From assembly GCA_037043015.1 (NCBI GenBank), contig CM073323.1, positions 3,038,001 through 3,102,000 of the forward strand: a stretch of DNA of 64,000 nucleotides, given 5' to 3'. The notes under the pieces are model-generated. The model was not told where the DNA came from, did no database searches, and saw nothing but the letters and a program-made list of their open reading frames with translations. Shown one piece after another: positions 46,700-61,797 of the stretch (positions are counted from its first letter, which is position 1; the number at the start of each line of letters is the position of its first letter). The DNA is from Bryum argenteum (lineage: Eukaryota; Streptophyta; Bryopsida; Bryales; Bryaceae). Position numbers and translations under genes: made by a program.

Positions 46700-47290
46700 A
46701 GCCTTGCAATGGTGAACACTGCCCAAAATCTACGAAGAAAGAAATTGTTCAAAACTAGACCCCTTGCACTCTTGAAATGCATGCCATCTCTTTCTTACAT
46801 CTTGGATGAATCCAACACTATGACTAGACCTGAACAAGAGTTCAACCCAAGAAACAAAATTAAAATCCAATTGTGGATGGAGGAGAAACATCTTCTCAAA
46901 AACCATGTACTCTTATTATTTTTCGGGTATAGAAATATTATTGCAATACTTAAAATATCAAAATCAAGAATCTTCCAACTACAAAATTGTTAGATCTCAT
47001 TTTGTAATCATGCTTCAACAAAAAAAAATCATGAAAATCTATATTGGATTTTACATAATTGGCTTCCAGTGGTAAAGCATGTCCTATGTTATAAAACCCA
47101 AAATCAAGAGTTGTTTCCACTAGAATACATGCCATCAATTCATACTCTACTTTATTGGTCTTCAAATTTTATCACACAAACTAGACTTGATGTGGGACCC
47201 AATTCAAGTGATTTATTCAAAATGGACGGTGGATGAAGAAGCTGTGGCTCTTCAAAGTTGTTGTTTGCCATCCAAAATGTAAAATTTTCA
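46700..47290 (+). repeat. Dispersed repeat family, long copy
   Basis: The segment contains GCATGCCATC, a block whose reverse complement matches 50160-50310 (CCAATTATGTRAAATCCAAT, TTCATGATTTTTTT), then CACACAAACTAGACTTGATG and GCCATCCAAAATGTAAAA. At least two tandem half-units are present. Confidence 0.75.
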
Positions 47291-48005
47291 ACATATGGCA
47301 TGATTCACTCTTTAGAGCCCAAGAGACTTATGTGCTCATCTCAACGTTTATCAAATCTATTGCAAATTGACCTTTGAGGTTCTCTAGATAAATATGAAAC
47401 ATATACAAAGAGTCTTCAACGGACCAATTATAATTTGGACTTGTATAACTCTTAAAATAGTCATGAATACAACACAATTAACATCAAGTACACTAAAATG
47501 TTGTGAATATCACACAACATACTATGTTATATGTCACAAAACATGGACACTGATTTTATTTTGAAATTTTAATCAAACTTTATTTTATATACATTCTTCA
47601 TTGTATAATGATTTTAATCAGTCTCTACTCGTTCAAAATTTCCCAATTGATTTGTATTTGGAACATTTTCTTACATTTCAAGTACACTTTGCTTTGCAAA
47701 AAGTCACCATTGATTGTGTATGAAGCTTCTTCTTACATGTGATATGTCAATACAAAGCTATTGACCTACTGTACATCCTTGGAAATTCTATTGATGGTCA
47801 AACCAAGACATCCTCCTAAATTCACAAGTTTCACTATCAACATATGGCTATTACAAATACTATGATCATTTTCATCAATCGTTGATGTTTGTGCAACTTC
47901 TTGCAATGATTGAAGTCATTACTTGAGTTTAGTTTTTAACGTTGGATACTAAAATGTAATATTCAGATTTCATCAAAATCGGTTTTTAAAAAATCATAGT
48001 AACTC

Positions 48006-48497
48006 TCAAGACACACTCATCGGCTTCGGAGGTAAAAGGGTCTTTTTCAAGAAATTACCCCTTGCATGATGTGGTATATGTGGTGGTACATAGCAAAATA
48101 TTGTTCCATAGCAAAAACCATTGTGGTCAAGAACATTGTCTAAGTGGGATAAACTCTCTATAATTATCTCCTTTTCCATTTCTGATTCAGATTCCCTTGT
48201 TTCCGAGGTTGGTACTCTTATATCAATATTAAAGCGTAAGGTAACAATATCTTGTCTGAAATCGTGCCGACATGTTGGGCACGATTTTTCTTGATAAGAC
48301 TGCACTTGTACCCTGATCCATTTACTTATACACCATGCACAATAATAATGTCCGCATGAAGATTTCCATGGCTCAACACACTTCTCAAAACAAATACCGC
48401 AATCTAAATTGGAAGGTATGTTTGTTGGCAACTCTTGGTTTTCCAATATAGAAAGCATAATATATAAACTTTCAAACTCCATGATCCCGATTTTCAC
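48006..48497 (-). CDS. RING-HC finger protein, probable E3 ubiquitin ligase
   Basis: A single open frame of 163 residues. A C3HC4 RING is complete: Cys33, 36; then Cys48, His50, Cys53, 56 (CGHYYCAWC); and Cys73, 76 (CPTC). The pair between Cys36 and Cys48 includes Cys40 (FEKC). Upstream is a short region without features; downstream is acidic (SESEMEKEII) and then basic at the end (NFLKKTLLPPKP). RING fingers of this spacing recruit ubiquitin-conjugating enzymes. No transmembrane span or other domain is seen. The gene sits alone in an AT-rich, repeat-filled region, so it may be lineage-specific or a fragment of a longer gene. Expression is not shown by the sequence. Confidence 0.65.
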   Translation of the reverse strand: MKIGIMEFESLYIMLSILENQELPTNIPSNLDCGICFEKCVEPWKSSCGHYYCAWCISKWIRVQVQSYQEKSCPTCRHDFRQDIVTLRFNIDIRVPTSETRESESEMEKEIIIESLSHLDNVLDHNGFCYGTIFCYVPPHIPHHARGNFLKKTLLPPKPMSVS

Positions 48498-50754
48498 AAA
48501 ATTAAGCGATGATATTAGTTGATAAGTTATTCGTAGAAAATATATAGTTACCTAAGAAGTATCGATATTGTTGTACAATATATCAAGGTACATATTTATA
48601 TTTCAAGTTTCAATGTAAAAGACAAGAAAAAAGTGCAAAAGTAAAAGATAAATTCTTCTTTTAAATTTTAATTTCAATGATGATATTTCCCTCTAAATAA
48701 AAAATGCAAAAGAAGATGGTTGTACATGATCATGCAGAAAAAGAAGCCTCTTTCTTACGTCTCGAATTTGATCTGCAAAGATGTTTCTATACTAAAATAC
48801 ACCATGTGTCCCGAAATACTTGATCTATATGCTCTCTTTAATTTGTCCCAAAATGTTTGACCGATTTCAAACGAGTCCAAACACGATATCTTATTGAGCA
48901 CTTTGATGACCACAACACATTGTATGTATCACCTCATGATATTATTTCACTCGTTCTATGGTTATACATGATCAGCTCACAATTGAAAATAAACAAAATT
49001 CAACTCAAAATACGAATCAGCAACATACATAATATGAACATGTTCAGCCTTTGCCCAACCTTTGAGAGTTCCACAACTTCATGACTAATAGAGCAAATGC
49101 TATCAAATCATATATAGTTACAAAGCTCTAGGTCAAAGCTATCTACGACTATCATTGCAACTCTGACTTTAATCGTTATTTGTTGGGCTCATGGTCATAA
49201 TTCTTTTGCTCAAGTTTTGTTGTTTGGCGTCCAAAAACTTTATGATTACTAAGCAAATGTTTTGTCCAACCTTTGGCGCTCCAAAGCATTATTATGGTTA
49301 CTTGAGAAAATGTTATCAAACGCATATATCACTACAAAGCTCTTGAAGAGAGTTATCCCTCCTGGAGCTTTTAATTGTAAAAACTACCTTAATCCCATAA
49401 AGTTTGCAATAAACTTTGACATTCTCGGAGGGAGTAATTGAAAATAATATGGTTTCTAAGAAGTTGTATCTCCTTCATTTGCTCTTCAATCTTAAGGTTA
49501 TTCGTTAAGTTAAAATATATTTTTGTGGTACAGTCTTAAATCAATCCAATATGTTATGAAGATAAGGCATGAACTTTGGTGTACGGGGTTTTTGGTTTTG
49601 GTCTCTTTTCCCTCTGTAGAATTTGGGTAGTTTTCATCATTGCACGGTATCTAATTGATCATTTTATTTTTTTTGTTTTTTGTACGACAAGAACGTCCTT
49701 GGGATGAAGGTAAAGAAAGTGATTTTGGGACAAGTGACAAGTATGGGCAACAAGACTTTGGAAAATATTAACCATGCCCCATGTTCATTGATATCTTTGA
49801 CATTCACAACTTCTCCAGTGAAGAAGCTAGCCTCACGACGAAGGGTGAAAAAATAGAGTGCAAAAGTGAGAATATATAGTTTGCAATGACGATGGTGACT
49901 GCAATGAATCATACGCATTGACGCCTTGTGTAGTTGCCGCTCTCCGCATAAACCTGTTGTAGAGAGCACGTACCGTCCACAATGTAGATGCTCTTAGATA
50001 CAACCCTCGATAAATTATGGAAAAGTGCTCAAAATTGGCACAATTCCAAAAATGACCCACTACAGAGAACTTTCCAAGAGGTACAAATAAAAGGAAGTGT
50101 GTGAACTGATGACATGCATTTCAGTGAAGACAACTCTTAGGATCAATTTTTCAAACATGGGGCACATCTTCACCATTGCAAGCCAATTATGTGAAATCCA
50201 ATTTCGTCTTTCATGATTTTTTTGCGTAAGTACAGTCCAAAGCTGAAATCCAACAACTTCATAGTTGGAAGACCTTTATTTCAAATAGTTTAGGTATTGA
50301 ATTTACGATGATGTTTCTATCATTATTGACTAATTTTCAAATCTTCTTGGAAAACTGCAGAATTCGTAAACCATGCTGAGGCTACATGATAAGAAAACGA
50401 AGAGTACCCACTAGTACCACTCATCCGAAAAACATCAAACATCCCATAAACCCACACCATTAATTCATAAAATACAAACTCCACTAAAGAATGCAAACAA
50501 GTATTGTTATCAATCATACAAGCAAAAAATACTTCACCACAATTCACATTTGGAACTTTATTGACATTCAGAATTAAAAATATCACAGAATCAGACCAAG
50601 TGAGAAAGCTCTCTCTGTTTGAATACCCGAGCGAGTTCCCACAAACACCCTCCTAATGTACAACAACAACATCAACAAGCACCTATACAAATCCTGAAAA
50701 ACAACCAAATAATCATGTTACTACTACTAATTTAGTGTGTGTGAGAGTTTAGTT
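48498..50754. other. AT-rich gene-free stretch
   Basis: It holds a possible MITE-like remnant (49351-49435: TCCCTCCTGGAG near the left, CTCGGAGGGAGTAA at the right) and a dispersed-repeat copy at 50100-50340. A minus-strand frame at 49664-50060 has no recognised features. Confidence 0.45.
50100..50340 (-). repeat. Dispersed repeat family, fragment
   Basis: The segment from GACATGCATTTCAGTGAAG through CAACAACTTCATAGTTGGAAG to GATGATGTTTCTATCATT matches 60420-60640 in the same orientation and 46960-47060 in the opposite orientation. Confidence 0.75.
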
Positions 50755-52586
<1,832 letters not shown>

Positions 52587-55500
52587 CTCTCAAAACCTTA
52601 TTCCTGCAACACCAACAGAACTCCAACATTAGTCCTTGACCCAACCTCCAATCTAATCATACAACAATCCATTTACGAAGACAGCCTAAAGCTTACGAAT
52701 TCTATCACTTAAAGACATAGATTTTCGTCTAAAATCCATCGCTCAGATACAAACGAACACTAATACTAAAATCCTCTTACAAACCTCTTACAATCCAACG
52801 GTAAACGTAAACAAATGCAATTTTCGATAAGAACCAAGACTTGAAACGCTCGAAGAAATAGGGTGGAAGTGCTAAAAGGTCTAATTACTCAATGGAATTT
52901 TTTTGAAGCTCGCGGATATGGAGTTCTGCACCCAAGCAGCTATGGAGGATCTTACGAACGATGGAGGATCTTTCTACCGACTGAAGACCGATGATCTAAT
53001 CTCAGACGGGATTGTTCAATATCAAATCACCACTCGCAATGCGGCTCGATCTGTAGTAGAAAAGACACGGCTATAAATGCAACAGTTGATCTCTAACGGC
53101 CACAAATAACTTCAAATCTCAACAAATGCAGCTCACCACTCACGAATCCCCGAGACGACGAACTAACAAAACCCACGTTCCTGCATCCAAGCTAGCTCCT
53201 CGAAAAAACCTCCCGATCAAAGAAGCGAAACTTACAAAAAGAGGTGAAAGCCCTCGATGTGGGAATTAAAAACTAATAGTGTGGGTGGGGGTCGCTAGCT
53301 TAGCAATCCTTCGATGCAACTGAGGATCTGTGAAAGGAGGCGTGAGAAGCATGATCGATGATGAGCGAATGATGACGGATAGGAAGGTGTCAGAGAAAAA
53401 GGCGTCTCTCATGGCCGGGTTGCCCGAAGCTGCGGTAGTCTTAACTCGCAATGCCTCGCATTGCACTAGCTTCGGTTGTACCGTATCCCTTCTAGAGGTA
53501 CCCCACTTTCCCTTGATCCGATCCTTCCTACAATGATGCTGTGATTGAGCCTTCTGATGCTTCTGCTGGTGTTTCCTACATCAATGGTCGCACGGCGGGC
53601 TGCGCTATTGCCGGAAGCGCCGCGGAACGCTTCTTGGATGAAATCTATCGATGGGCAAAATCTGTCTTCGACGATGGATGGATGAAATAGGTCGTGGTGG
53701 ATGAAATGCTTCGAGTGTCTCGGGAGGTCAAATTATGCTTTGCGTCTAGAGGGTTTAACTTGCTACACTAAAAATATGTTTAGTGTAGCCCCACTATACA
53801 ATTAGGGTTTGTAATAACTTTTCATTTTTGATGAAATTTTTACTGAGCAATTAACTACATGCAGTACTTGAAGAAAGGTAAACTTGTGAACTCAGTTAGT
53901 AGAACTTAGTTAATATAACTATTTTTATTTTTTATTTTTTTCCTTCTAAACCCTTCAAATAATGACGAAGAGATGCAATTACCAATTCGGAATATTCCTA
54001 TGAGAACACATGGTTGTGCCAAAATGTTCATAATCTTACAACATTCACGTATTTATCTTAAAGCATGACTCTTTGACATGTTGGTTTAGGGTTTTTTCAC
54101 ACAAGTTACCAAGGTTGATTGGTCTAACACTTTTGTCCATCAAAAATTTCTAACATCACCTATTTCTCAAACTTTTGACCACAAGGTTTGTTAGTGCAAA
54201 AGAATTCCCTCTACTTTAGTTCCTCTTCATCATGTCTCAAAGAAGAAAGTCATGAGCATATATTTTCAAGCAATGCCTCCACGAGTTTATCATTTCTCTA
54301 CATTGCCCTGTAGCATTGCAACAAGTGTGTGCCGGTTTTAAAATCAAAAGAACTCAAGTACTCATGAAGACTTTGCTGCTGTTACTCATTGGGTCAACAA
54401 TAACTCAATTTTCAGTACTGAAAATCTAAAGGAATGTCACCAGTGCAAGCAATTTTCGTGCAGGAAGGATATTACTAGAATGCTAGTGACACTGAAATCA
54501 TCATTTTTGGACTCTTTCACAATGAGTTATGAATTTCTGAAGTTGAAAATACAGAAATTCCTCAAAATGGTACCCTAAAATGATACTATGTAATCTTTGT
54601 ACTGAGGTACATGGCACTATTGTATGGAGAGACCTAGATTACTAGAGCTACACTACAGGAGCTGCTCCATTTTAGACCACTCTACTCAGACACCAGCGCT
54701 CACTCAAGGATGTAAATCATCCAAACTGGCATCCACGGATGAAAATCATCCAATCTATCATTCATGCTTCCAGCGAGTTCGAAATTTTCCTGGGTTTTGA
54801 CCTATTCGTTGACCCAATTGAGTACTCCTGTTGAATTTTTATTTGGGATTTAAGGAAAAAGGGGTTATGGCACTATGGCTTGTGGGTCCTTGCTTGTCAG
54901 AGAACAGCATTTTCCGGACAAGCTCAACTGTTTGTTGCCTGTGGGCTGGTGTTGCACTGATTGAGAGTTGCAGTGGGAAAGCTGTCGCTATATGAAGCTG
55001 GCCATGTTATGGAGAGCAACTCTTGGCATGACAAAGTCAAGATGCCACATCTTGGTCATGTTCATCTTGTGTTGATTTGACTGATACTACACTCATTTGT
55101 TTAAAAAATAAAATTTAATTAAAAAAACGAAAAAATAAAAATTTAAAATTTAAAAAATAAATAAATAAATAAAAAGAAGAAGGAAGAGAGAGAAACAAGA
55201 AGAACAAGCTCCATCTGTTTCCGAAAAGAACCATGATTTGGTATAAACCTTTGTCCCACAAAGAAACCAAGATTTGATGTTAATAAGTAATCCAAACCAT
55301 CCAACCCATATTCAATTATATTATTGAGTGATCTTGACCATTGAAAAAAAATCCAACCATTTTTAGCATATCATGATATTTTTAAAGGCAAGGAGTAATG
55401 TGCTTAACCCCTGATTCTCCTTGAAACTTGAATAAGGATTTTGCAATTATTAAGTAGCTTGTGAAAAGGGATTAAACTAATAATTTTGCTAGGATTTTTA

Positions 55501-55999
55501 GAGGGTGATTCTTGTATTGCAAAGTGACTTAAAATTAAGGTCCATTAAACCCTAGCATCCACCAATGAGAGTGCTTGAACTGCCCAATTGGGCTCAAGAA
55601 GAGAACTCGATCGTTGTTCCATGACAACCCATTTTTTTGGCTAGGCCTTTCAAAATTCCGCCATGTCACACGCCACGTAAGCTTTGTGAGAAGTGGGCCA
55701 ACTCTCAATACGAAACCCTTGGGCCCACTTGAGGGCAATCTAAACACTCTCATTGGTTTCTACCTAGGGTTAGGAAATGGGCGCTAATATGAACTGGCCC
55801 AAAATCAATACTCAAATTCCAAAGAGACTCAAGTCAAAAAAATCTAACAATTTTTCAAGGACAGTCTCTAAAAATTTCAAAAATAATTTTCACAATGCCC
55901 AGAAAAGCTTGGGGAGATAAACTTTGGATGTTATGATATCTCAAATAGTAAATCGTCCAATGGTCAACTTTTGGAACAATAACTAAAAATAGTCTTTAG
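52587..55999. other. Gene-poor stretch upstream of the WrbA-like gene
   Basis: The first 0.5-1 kb should hold the WrbA promoter and 5' UTR. The plus-strand frame 53330-53536 and a few others have no recognised features. An A-rich tract lies at 55095-55180. No gene is identified. Confidence 0.45.
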
Positions 56000-56509
56000 T
56001 ATAAGATCTTTCAGATGGAATTTTTGAAAGAAGAAAACAAAAGAAATTGGGTTCACACCCCAAGAGTGTATAGAGGTAGAAAATTGCAATTTTGATGTTT
56101 CAAGTTCTTAAAAAACACTAAGGAGATACAGGGTTACTAATAGCCATTCGAATTTCATTGTAGCATGTTCATTGGAGAGTGGTGGACATGCAATTGGTTC
56201 AAAAATAGGCAACGTGCATGGATATTTTAAGCTAAAAAACAAAATTCTCAAATACGTTTCATAGATGTTGTACAAACTTGTTATAGACTTATTGTAGACC
56301 ATGTGGACAAATATTTATGTCATGCCGCCTCATAGATTGCAAGATTATAACGTATTGTGTTTGTTCCATCATAATTGTCTAGTAGGTTTCCTATACCACT
56401 GTTGTTATGTCCTGTGGGCATACCATCAAGGGTAGGTCGAACAGACACTATATTCACGCCAACCCGTAAGGGTCTGGTGTTCTTCTTCTTCTTCTTCTAG
56501 TAGGTTCTT

Positions 56510-56846
56510 GCAGTGGTAAAAACTACGAGATATTTTAGAAAGAGGAAAAAAGTCAAAACTAGGTCTTGCACTCAAATCTATGCCTTGCCTTCAGAAAACT
56601 TTGAGTTAGGTCAAGGTTCCTACCACTAAAACTAAACTCTATTTGGAATCCATTTCAAAAAATAAAATTGAAATCAAATGATGGATGAAGGAGATATAGC
56701 TCCTCAAAAATCATTAATTTTTTTTCACTTTTTTCATTGTAAAGACATCATTGCAAATCTAGTATAAAAAGTATTTAGATCAAAAAACTCCAACTAGAAA
56801 GTATCTAAAAATCATCCTAAAATCACACTTGTAAAAAGAATTCATG

Positions 56847-56912
<66 letters not shown>

Positions 56913-57130
56913 AAATAAGGGATTGGAATAATAAAACATGCAACATGTTTCAAAAAGCAAAAACCAATGAAACTGTCACAAGAATTCATGTCATACATTG
57001 TTAAATTGAAATAAGGCTTCCATCACATGAGATTAGAATTCATTTGGAATCCAACCCAAGAACTTTCATTGAAAACAGGAATCAAATGAAAAAGATATGA
57101 CTCTTCAAAGTTTTGGGTCAACATCGACAA
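56510..57130 (+). repeat. Dispersed repeat family, long copy interrupted by poly(A)
   Basis: The segment from GCACTCAAATCTATGCCTTG to GAAGGAGATATAGCTCCTCA is the reverse complement of 60660-60815 at about 75-80% identity. A second partial unit (GAATTCATTTGGAATCCAAC) follows at 57035. Confidence 0.75.
56847..56909 (+). repeat. Poly(A) tract of 63 bases
   Basis: An uninterrupted A run inside the dispersed repeat. Its exact length is assembly-dependent. Confidence 0.95.
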
Positions 57131-58775
57131 TAATTAGTTTCAACAGTTGGAGCGTTTAAGAATTAAGGAAGATCAATCATTAGTATTAAAAACGACCACC
57201 ATAGTAACACGCAAGGGAGTCATTATGGACATTCACCTTATGGTTGTAGTCATGCAACTTTTGGCCTTTCACAAGGGACAAGTCATTAGTGACTTGTTGT
57301 CATTCTGGCCACATTTATTACCAAGGTTATTCGGAAACCGTGATAATTTACATGTTTGCATTGTGTACATTTCTCTATCATGTAGTGCCGATTATTCATG
57401 CGAACATGCTATGATTTTACACGTTTGCAAAAAAGGTGGAAAAACGTGATTTTTGTTTTCTTCACCTGAAACTTAAATTAATTTGCATATATCACAAAAA
57501 ATTCTTCAATTAGAGGACTCTCTTCAAGGCAACACATGTTTATATCAGATTGAAGAAATAGATAAAACGTTTGTTATAAGATTATTGCAGATGTGACGTG
57601 TGCATTCCAAAAAAATTTAAAATTACTTAAATCACATAAAGATGTTGTTTTCTGCCCGCTCCGCACATGTCCAAACTAACTACTAAATATATGCTCAACT
57701 AAAGTACGATGAATAGAATCGTTATTAGCCTTTTCTAGTAATCTATGATTCTTTAGTCAGAGCAAAATCTTTCTTTTCACATCAGCAATAGTGAACTCGT
57801 TAGCCTCCTCGACCGATGCTATGAGGTACAAATTCTCTACAATGGTTTCAATGGTTACCTAAACAAAATCGATAGTAATCACTGCGTAATGAACATTTTA
57901 TTAGTTGAGAATATCACACTAGGTGCAAATGAATTTGAGCATTGGCAACCTTGGATAACCAAACGCTATCTCCTGCATTATAGTGTACACATTTATGGAA
58001 TGATTAGACATTTAGTAGTAAACTTTTAATTATTTTACCTTCGATGTAGTGGCTACAGTTGGAGTAGCCTTCTTCAGAAAAAGAAGGAAATGAAGATCAC
58101 ACTGTAGCGGATATAAAGTGTGAGTCAATTTGAATAAACACGCACAACACGAGAGGTTAAATTGAGCCACTTGAAAAAGTGTCAACATGTAAGATACAAA
58201 AAAATGAACGATAACCCTACCTCTACTATACTCGTCAATTTTGAATTGGTAGCGGACGGTTGAACGTCTAAAGCAAGTCAAAAATTATCAATGGAGAAAG
58301 TCAAAGCAAAGTGACTAGGACGTAAATACGCAACCCTAACATGTGCCTTGCAAGGTTTATCTACAACCTTAAACCTTAAACCTCAAAGTCGAGCTCAGAC
58401 AATGACCACAAGCATACATGAGTGTGCATGGGGATGCATACAACGGCTACAACGTCTAAGTTTTCATCAATTTGTTTTACAACGTTGCCACATTTGTATT
58501 TGTCACGGGCCATGTTGGTCAACATCCTCATCGATATAAAGCAGTTGTGCACTTGCACATGCAAAACTGTATTGCTTCAAGCAATCCCCTTCTTTCTTCT
58601 AAGTTTAATTTATAGATAGGCCTCCAAGCAATCCTTCCGTTGCATCATATGATTTCAATCTAGTTGTTATACACTCATTACAAGCTAAGTTCGGCTCCCT
58701 TGCATCAATCATAGAGTGAGCACGACAATTGCTTGGGATTAGTTCCTAGTTTAGCCCTTCTTATTTACTTCCTAG

Positions 58776-59040
58776 TGTTCATTGGGTACATCAACTGACA
58801 TAGACATTCTACTAAGTTCATTTAATAGACATGCTTCCCCTTCGATCTAACAAATGAATTCTAGATGTTTAAATTTTATTTTTGGTTCGCAAGCTCCGAT
58901 AAAAGGATTCTTCTATCGAGGCGTGCAGACTAAAAATAAAAATACAAACACCTAAAATTCATTCATTTGATCGAATGTGAAGCCTATTTATAGAATGAAC
59001 TTAGAAGAAGGTCTATGTGGGTTAATATACCCAATGAACA
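58776..59040. mobile_element. 265-bp near-palindromic element (hairpin MITE-like)
   Basis: The left arm starts TGTTCATTGGGTACATCAAC and includes CATAGAC, TAAGTTCATT, TCGATC, AAATGAATT and TATTTTT. The right arm, read on the minus strand from 59040, starts TGTTCATTGGGTATATTAAC and follows the same order. The arms are about 130 bp each, at roughly 75-80% identity, with almost no spacer. Such a structure fits a foldback MITE or an inverted-duplication hairpin locus. Confidence 0.75.
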
Positions 59041-59215
59041 TTGGTAAAGTAAAAACAAAGGTTTGTATTTAAAATTAACTAAAAGTTATATTGATTGCTA
59101 GTGTATTTACAAATTGAGCTTGTCAGAAGGTGCTTGTGGGTTCTTATACACAGAAATCTTGGTAAAGTAAAAGCAATTACTTAAAATTAAAATAAACTAA
59201 AAGTGATGTTGATCT
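59000..59215 (+). repeat. About 118-bp direct duplication next to the hairpin element
   Basis: TTGGTAAAGTAAAA followed by TTTAAAATTAA and AACTAAAAGT at 59041-59095 recurs at 59158-59208. Each copy is preceded by AGAAGGT.TATGTGGGTT-like sequence. Confidence 0.65.
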
Positions 59216-59716
59216 TAACCCTAAACAACTTTCATGTCAGCATGAAGTTTTCACTATCCAAAAAAGAACTTATATATGTAAATTCAATATATTCCAAACC
59301 CTCACATGGAATGTACATATTTCGCAAATGAACTTATTGAACGAATAAAAAACAAAATACACATCCTGAACATAAGCGGTGATCTATACCAAAGATATAT
59401 AAACTTGGTCAAGTAAATTAAACTAGCAAAGATCACTAACACTACAACTCAACATCCTTGTGTTCTGTATCAATCCATGTCTTACATCTAGTCCTAACCA
59501 CAAGCCATTTTCCCTCAATTTTGAACTAGTTTTTCACACATCTATTACTGTCACTTTGTGTATCATTTAAGACGTTCAAAAGACTACCCGTCATCTTAGA
59601 CAACCGGTCCCTAGTTTTTTTAATGACATTTCCTACTAATAAATGATGGTGAAATCATAAATTTTAGTGTATTCTTTTTAATAATTATAAATTTTTGATA
59701 GATTAATAATAGGTTA

Positions 59717-59718
<2 letters not shown>

Positions 59719-59764
<46 letters not shown>
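59719..59764. repeat. AT dinucleotide microsatellite
   Basis: TATATATA continues for about 44 bp without interruption. Confidence 0.97.
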
Positions 59765-59766
<2 letters not shown>

Positions 59767-60109
59767 TAACTTAAGTATGGGTATATTGGATTTTGGGACT
59801 GAAAGCTTGAATCTCCTTCTTGGTAATTTTCCCCAACGGACGAGTGCTCAACTTTTTTCAACACTATTACCACAATGTGCAAGATATCACACTCACTTAC
59901 TCTTAATCAAAGATTTTCTTTTGAGTATTATCCTTACTAAAAATGAAAACAATTTTTTTTTTTTTTCATAGTTTGGTCAAGTATCGAAAAGGGTGCTCCT
60001 TTACCATTGTATTTCTTAGACCCCTAGACATTCTTGATTTCAAGAAACAACATTTTCAACAATGAGCTGCAATTTTGAAGAATTATAATTTAATCATCCA
60101 AAGTTCGTT

Positions 60110-60960
60110 CTTGACTTAATCACTTGAGTTGTGTCTCAAATCAAGTCTTTTTTGTGTGGTACAAATTGCAAACCCATGCAATGCATTTTGAAGTAATGAC
60201 ATGCATTTTAGTGAAGGCATCCTTTGTTTTTGAGTACTCAAATATTAACCCTTGAACTCCCAAGATGTCGAAAAACTACATTTTGGATGAACCTTTGATG
60301 AGCCATAACTTCTTTCATCGGACTTTGTTTTAGACGAATCACTTGGGTTGAGTTCTAAATCAAGTCTTGTTTGTGTGGTAAAAATTGCAGACCCATACAA
60401 TGAAGTATGAATAAATGGCGTGCATTTTAGTGAAAGCACCTCTTTGTTTTTGAGTTTTCAAATATGGGGCATGTTTTACCATTGTGAGAAAATTATGAGA
60501 AATCAAAAATTGTTTTGCATGAGTTTTTGTTACATAATCATGATCTTACAATGAAAAACTTACAACTTTGTAGTTAAAAGTTTTTTTAATCCAAATACCT
60601 TTGCTATTGAATTTTTAATGATGTTTTTACATTGAAAAAAGTGAAAAAGTGGATGATTTTTGAGGATCTACAACTCCTTCATCTGCGGTTGGATTTCAAT
60701 TTTGTTTTTTGGAATAGGTTCCAAATAGAGTACATTTTTAGTGTTAAGAACCTTGACCCATTCGAAGGTGTATCGAAGATAAGGCAAAATTTGAGTGCAA
60801 TGGGTGTAGAGTTGAACCCTTTTCATTTGTAAATATATTGGCAATTTCCACCCTTGCAAGACTATTCTTGGAGGCAATAACTTTTTTGATGAATTACTTT
60901 TGTACAAGAGTGTTGTTGAGATGACGCTGGACAACTTCATAGTTGGTGAATTGTTCATTG
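60110..60960 (-). repeat. Dispersed repeat family, longest copy
   Basis: It contains two internal units with GAGTT.T.TCTCAAATCAAGTC and TTTTTGTGTGG at 60126 and 60340, then the block shared with 50100-50340, then the block shared in reverse with 56570-56730. It is the best single view of the element's internal order. Confidence 0.78.
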
Positions 60961-61797
60961 CAATATGTTTGTTCAGGAGAACCTAAGTGTAGGGTAAGAG
61001 AACCTAAATCCAGACTGCACCCCATAATGAAGATTTCCTTTGATAGTATGTTCCTCATATGTACATGCACTAGGGTGAAGAACTATAGGTGTACCTATAT
61101 TAATCACTTCCAAAATTTGTAGTGAAATATGGAAGTTCTTAAAATACCACAAAATAGGAAAACCTTGTGTTTTCTATTTGCTCATCATTGAAAAATAGAA
61201 AATCACACTTGTCATCACTCCAAGTATGGTGAATTGTAAATTTTCAATATACAGACACTTGTTGTTATATATTTTATTAGATGTAGATTGCGGTTTTGTT
61301 TAGGATGATATTTGGTCACTATAGTGTCTATCTTGGAAAGGAGAGAGTAGTAATGTCACGAAGGCCCTTTGTTCAAGGGACATCAACCATTTTCATTACA
61401 AACAGAATCAATCACACCGACATTTGAAAAGGTATAGAGTTTTATTATTATCATGGTGAATGGCTTAAGTGTCTGAAAATAGGTGTATTTATCCTGACCA
61501 CAATAAGAGTCATGGACATTAAATCAAACTCACAAGTGTAGTTAGAAGTGATTCTAAGCTGCTTAAGATTATACAAGTTGGTAATCACCGACTCTTTTTC
61601 AGAAGTTGGCATTGGACAAAGCGGTCGATGTCGGTGCAAAAGAGTATCCCGCGCTTCGTTTGAATTGAGCGGGGAGTTGATGCTCACGAGGCTTCTCAGT
61701 GAAAGAGCGATGGCGAGCTCGCGGTCCTGTATCGAGCTATTAGGGTTTAGGAAGGACTTTAGGTAGCCCTAAAATCATTTTTCTTACGAAGAAAATC
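60961..61797. promoter_or_regulatory. Upstream region of the topoisomerase gene, with a telo-box
   Basis: ATTAGGGTTTAGG at 61739-61751 lies about 50 bp before the ATG of the topoisomerase III gene, as in many plant replication and repair genes. No TATA box is clear. Confidence 0.55.

Larger units (their letters stand above)
43189..48005. other. AT-rich gene-free stretch with dispersed repeats
   Basis: No gene is recognised over 4.8 kb. It holds dispersed-repeat copies at 45490-45710 and 46700-47290 and a telo-box cluster at 46413-46440. Open frames such as 46709-46993 lie inside repeats and show no family features. Confidence 0.5.
56000..58770. other. AT-rich repeat-bearing stretch
   Basis: It holds the MITE-like remnant near 56350-56400, the dispersed repeat at 56510-57130 and a poly(A) tract. 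A 100-codon frame at 57147-57449 shows no family features. Confidence 0.45.

Noticed and set aside
56780..56998. 72-codon minus-strand frame with a poly-Phe run
   Set aside because: It is the translation of the poly(A) tract.
57147..57449. 100-codon frame with hydrophobic segments
   Set aside because: No family motif, no start context, and it adjoins dispersed repeats.
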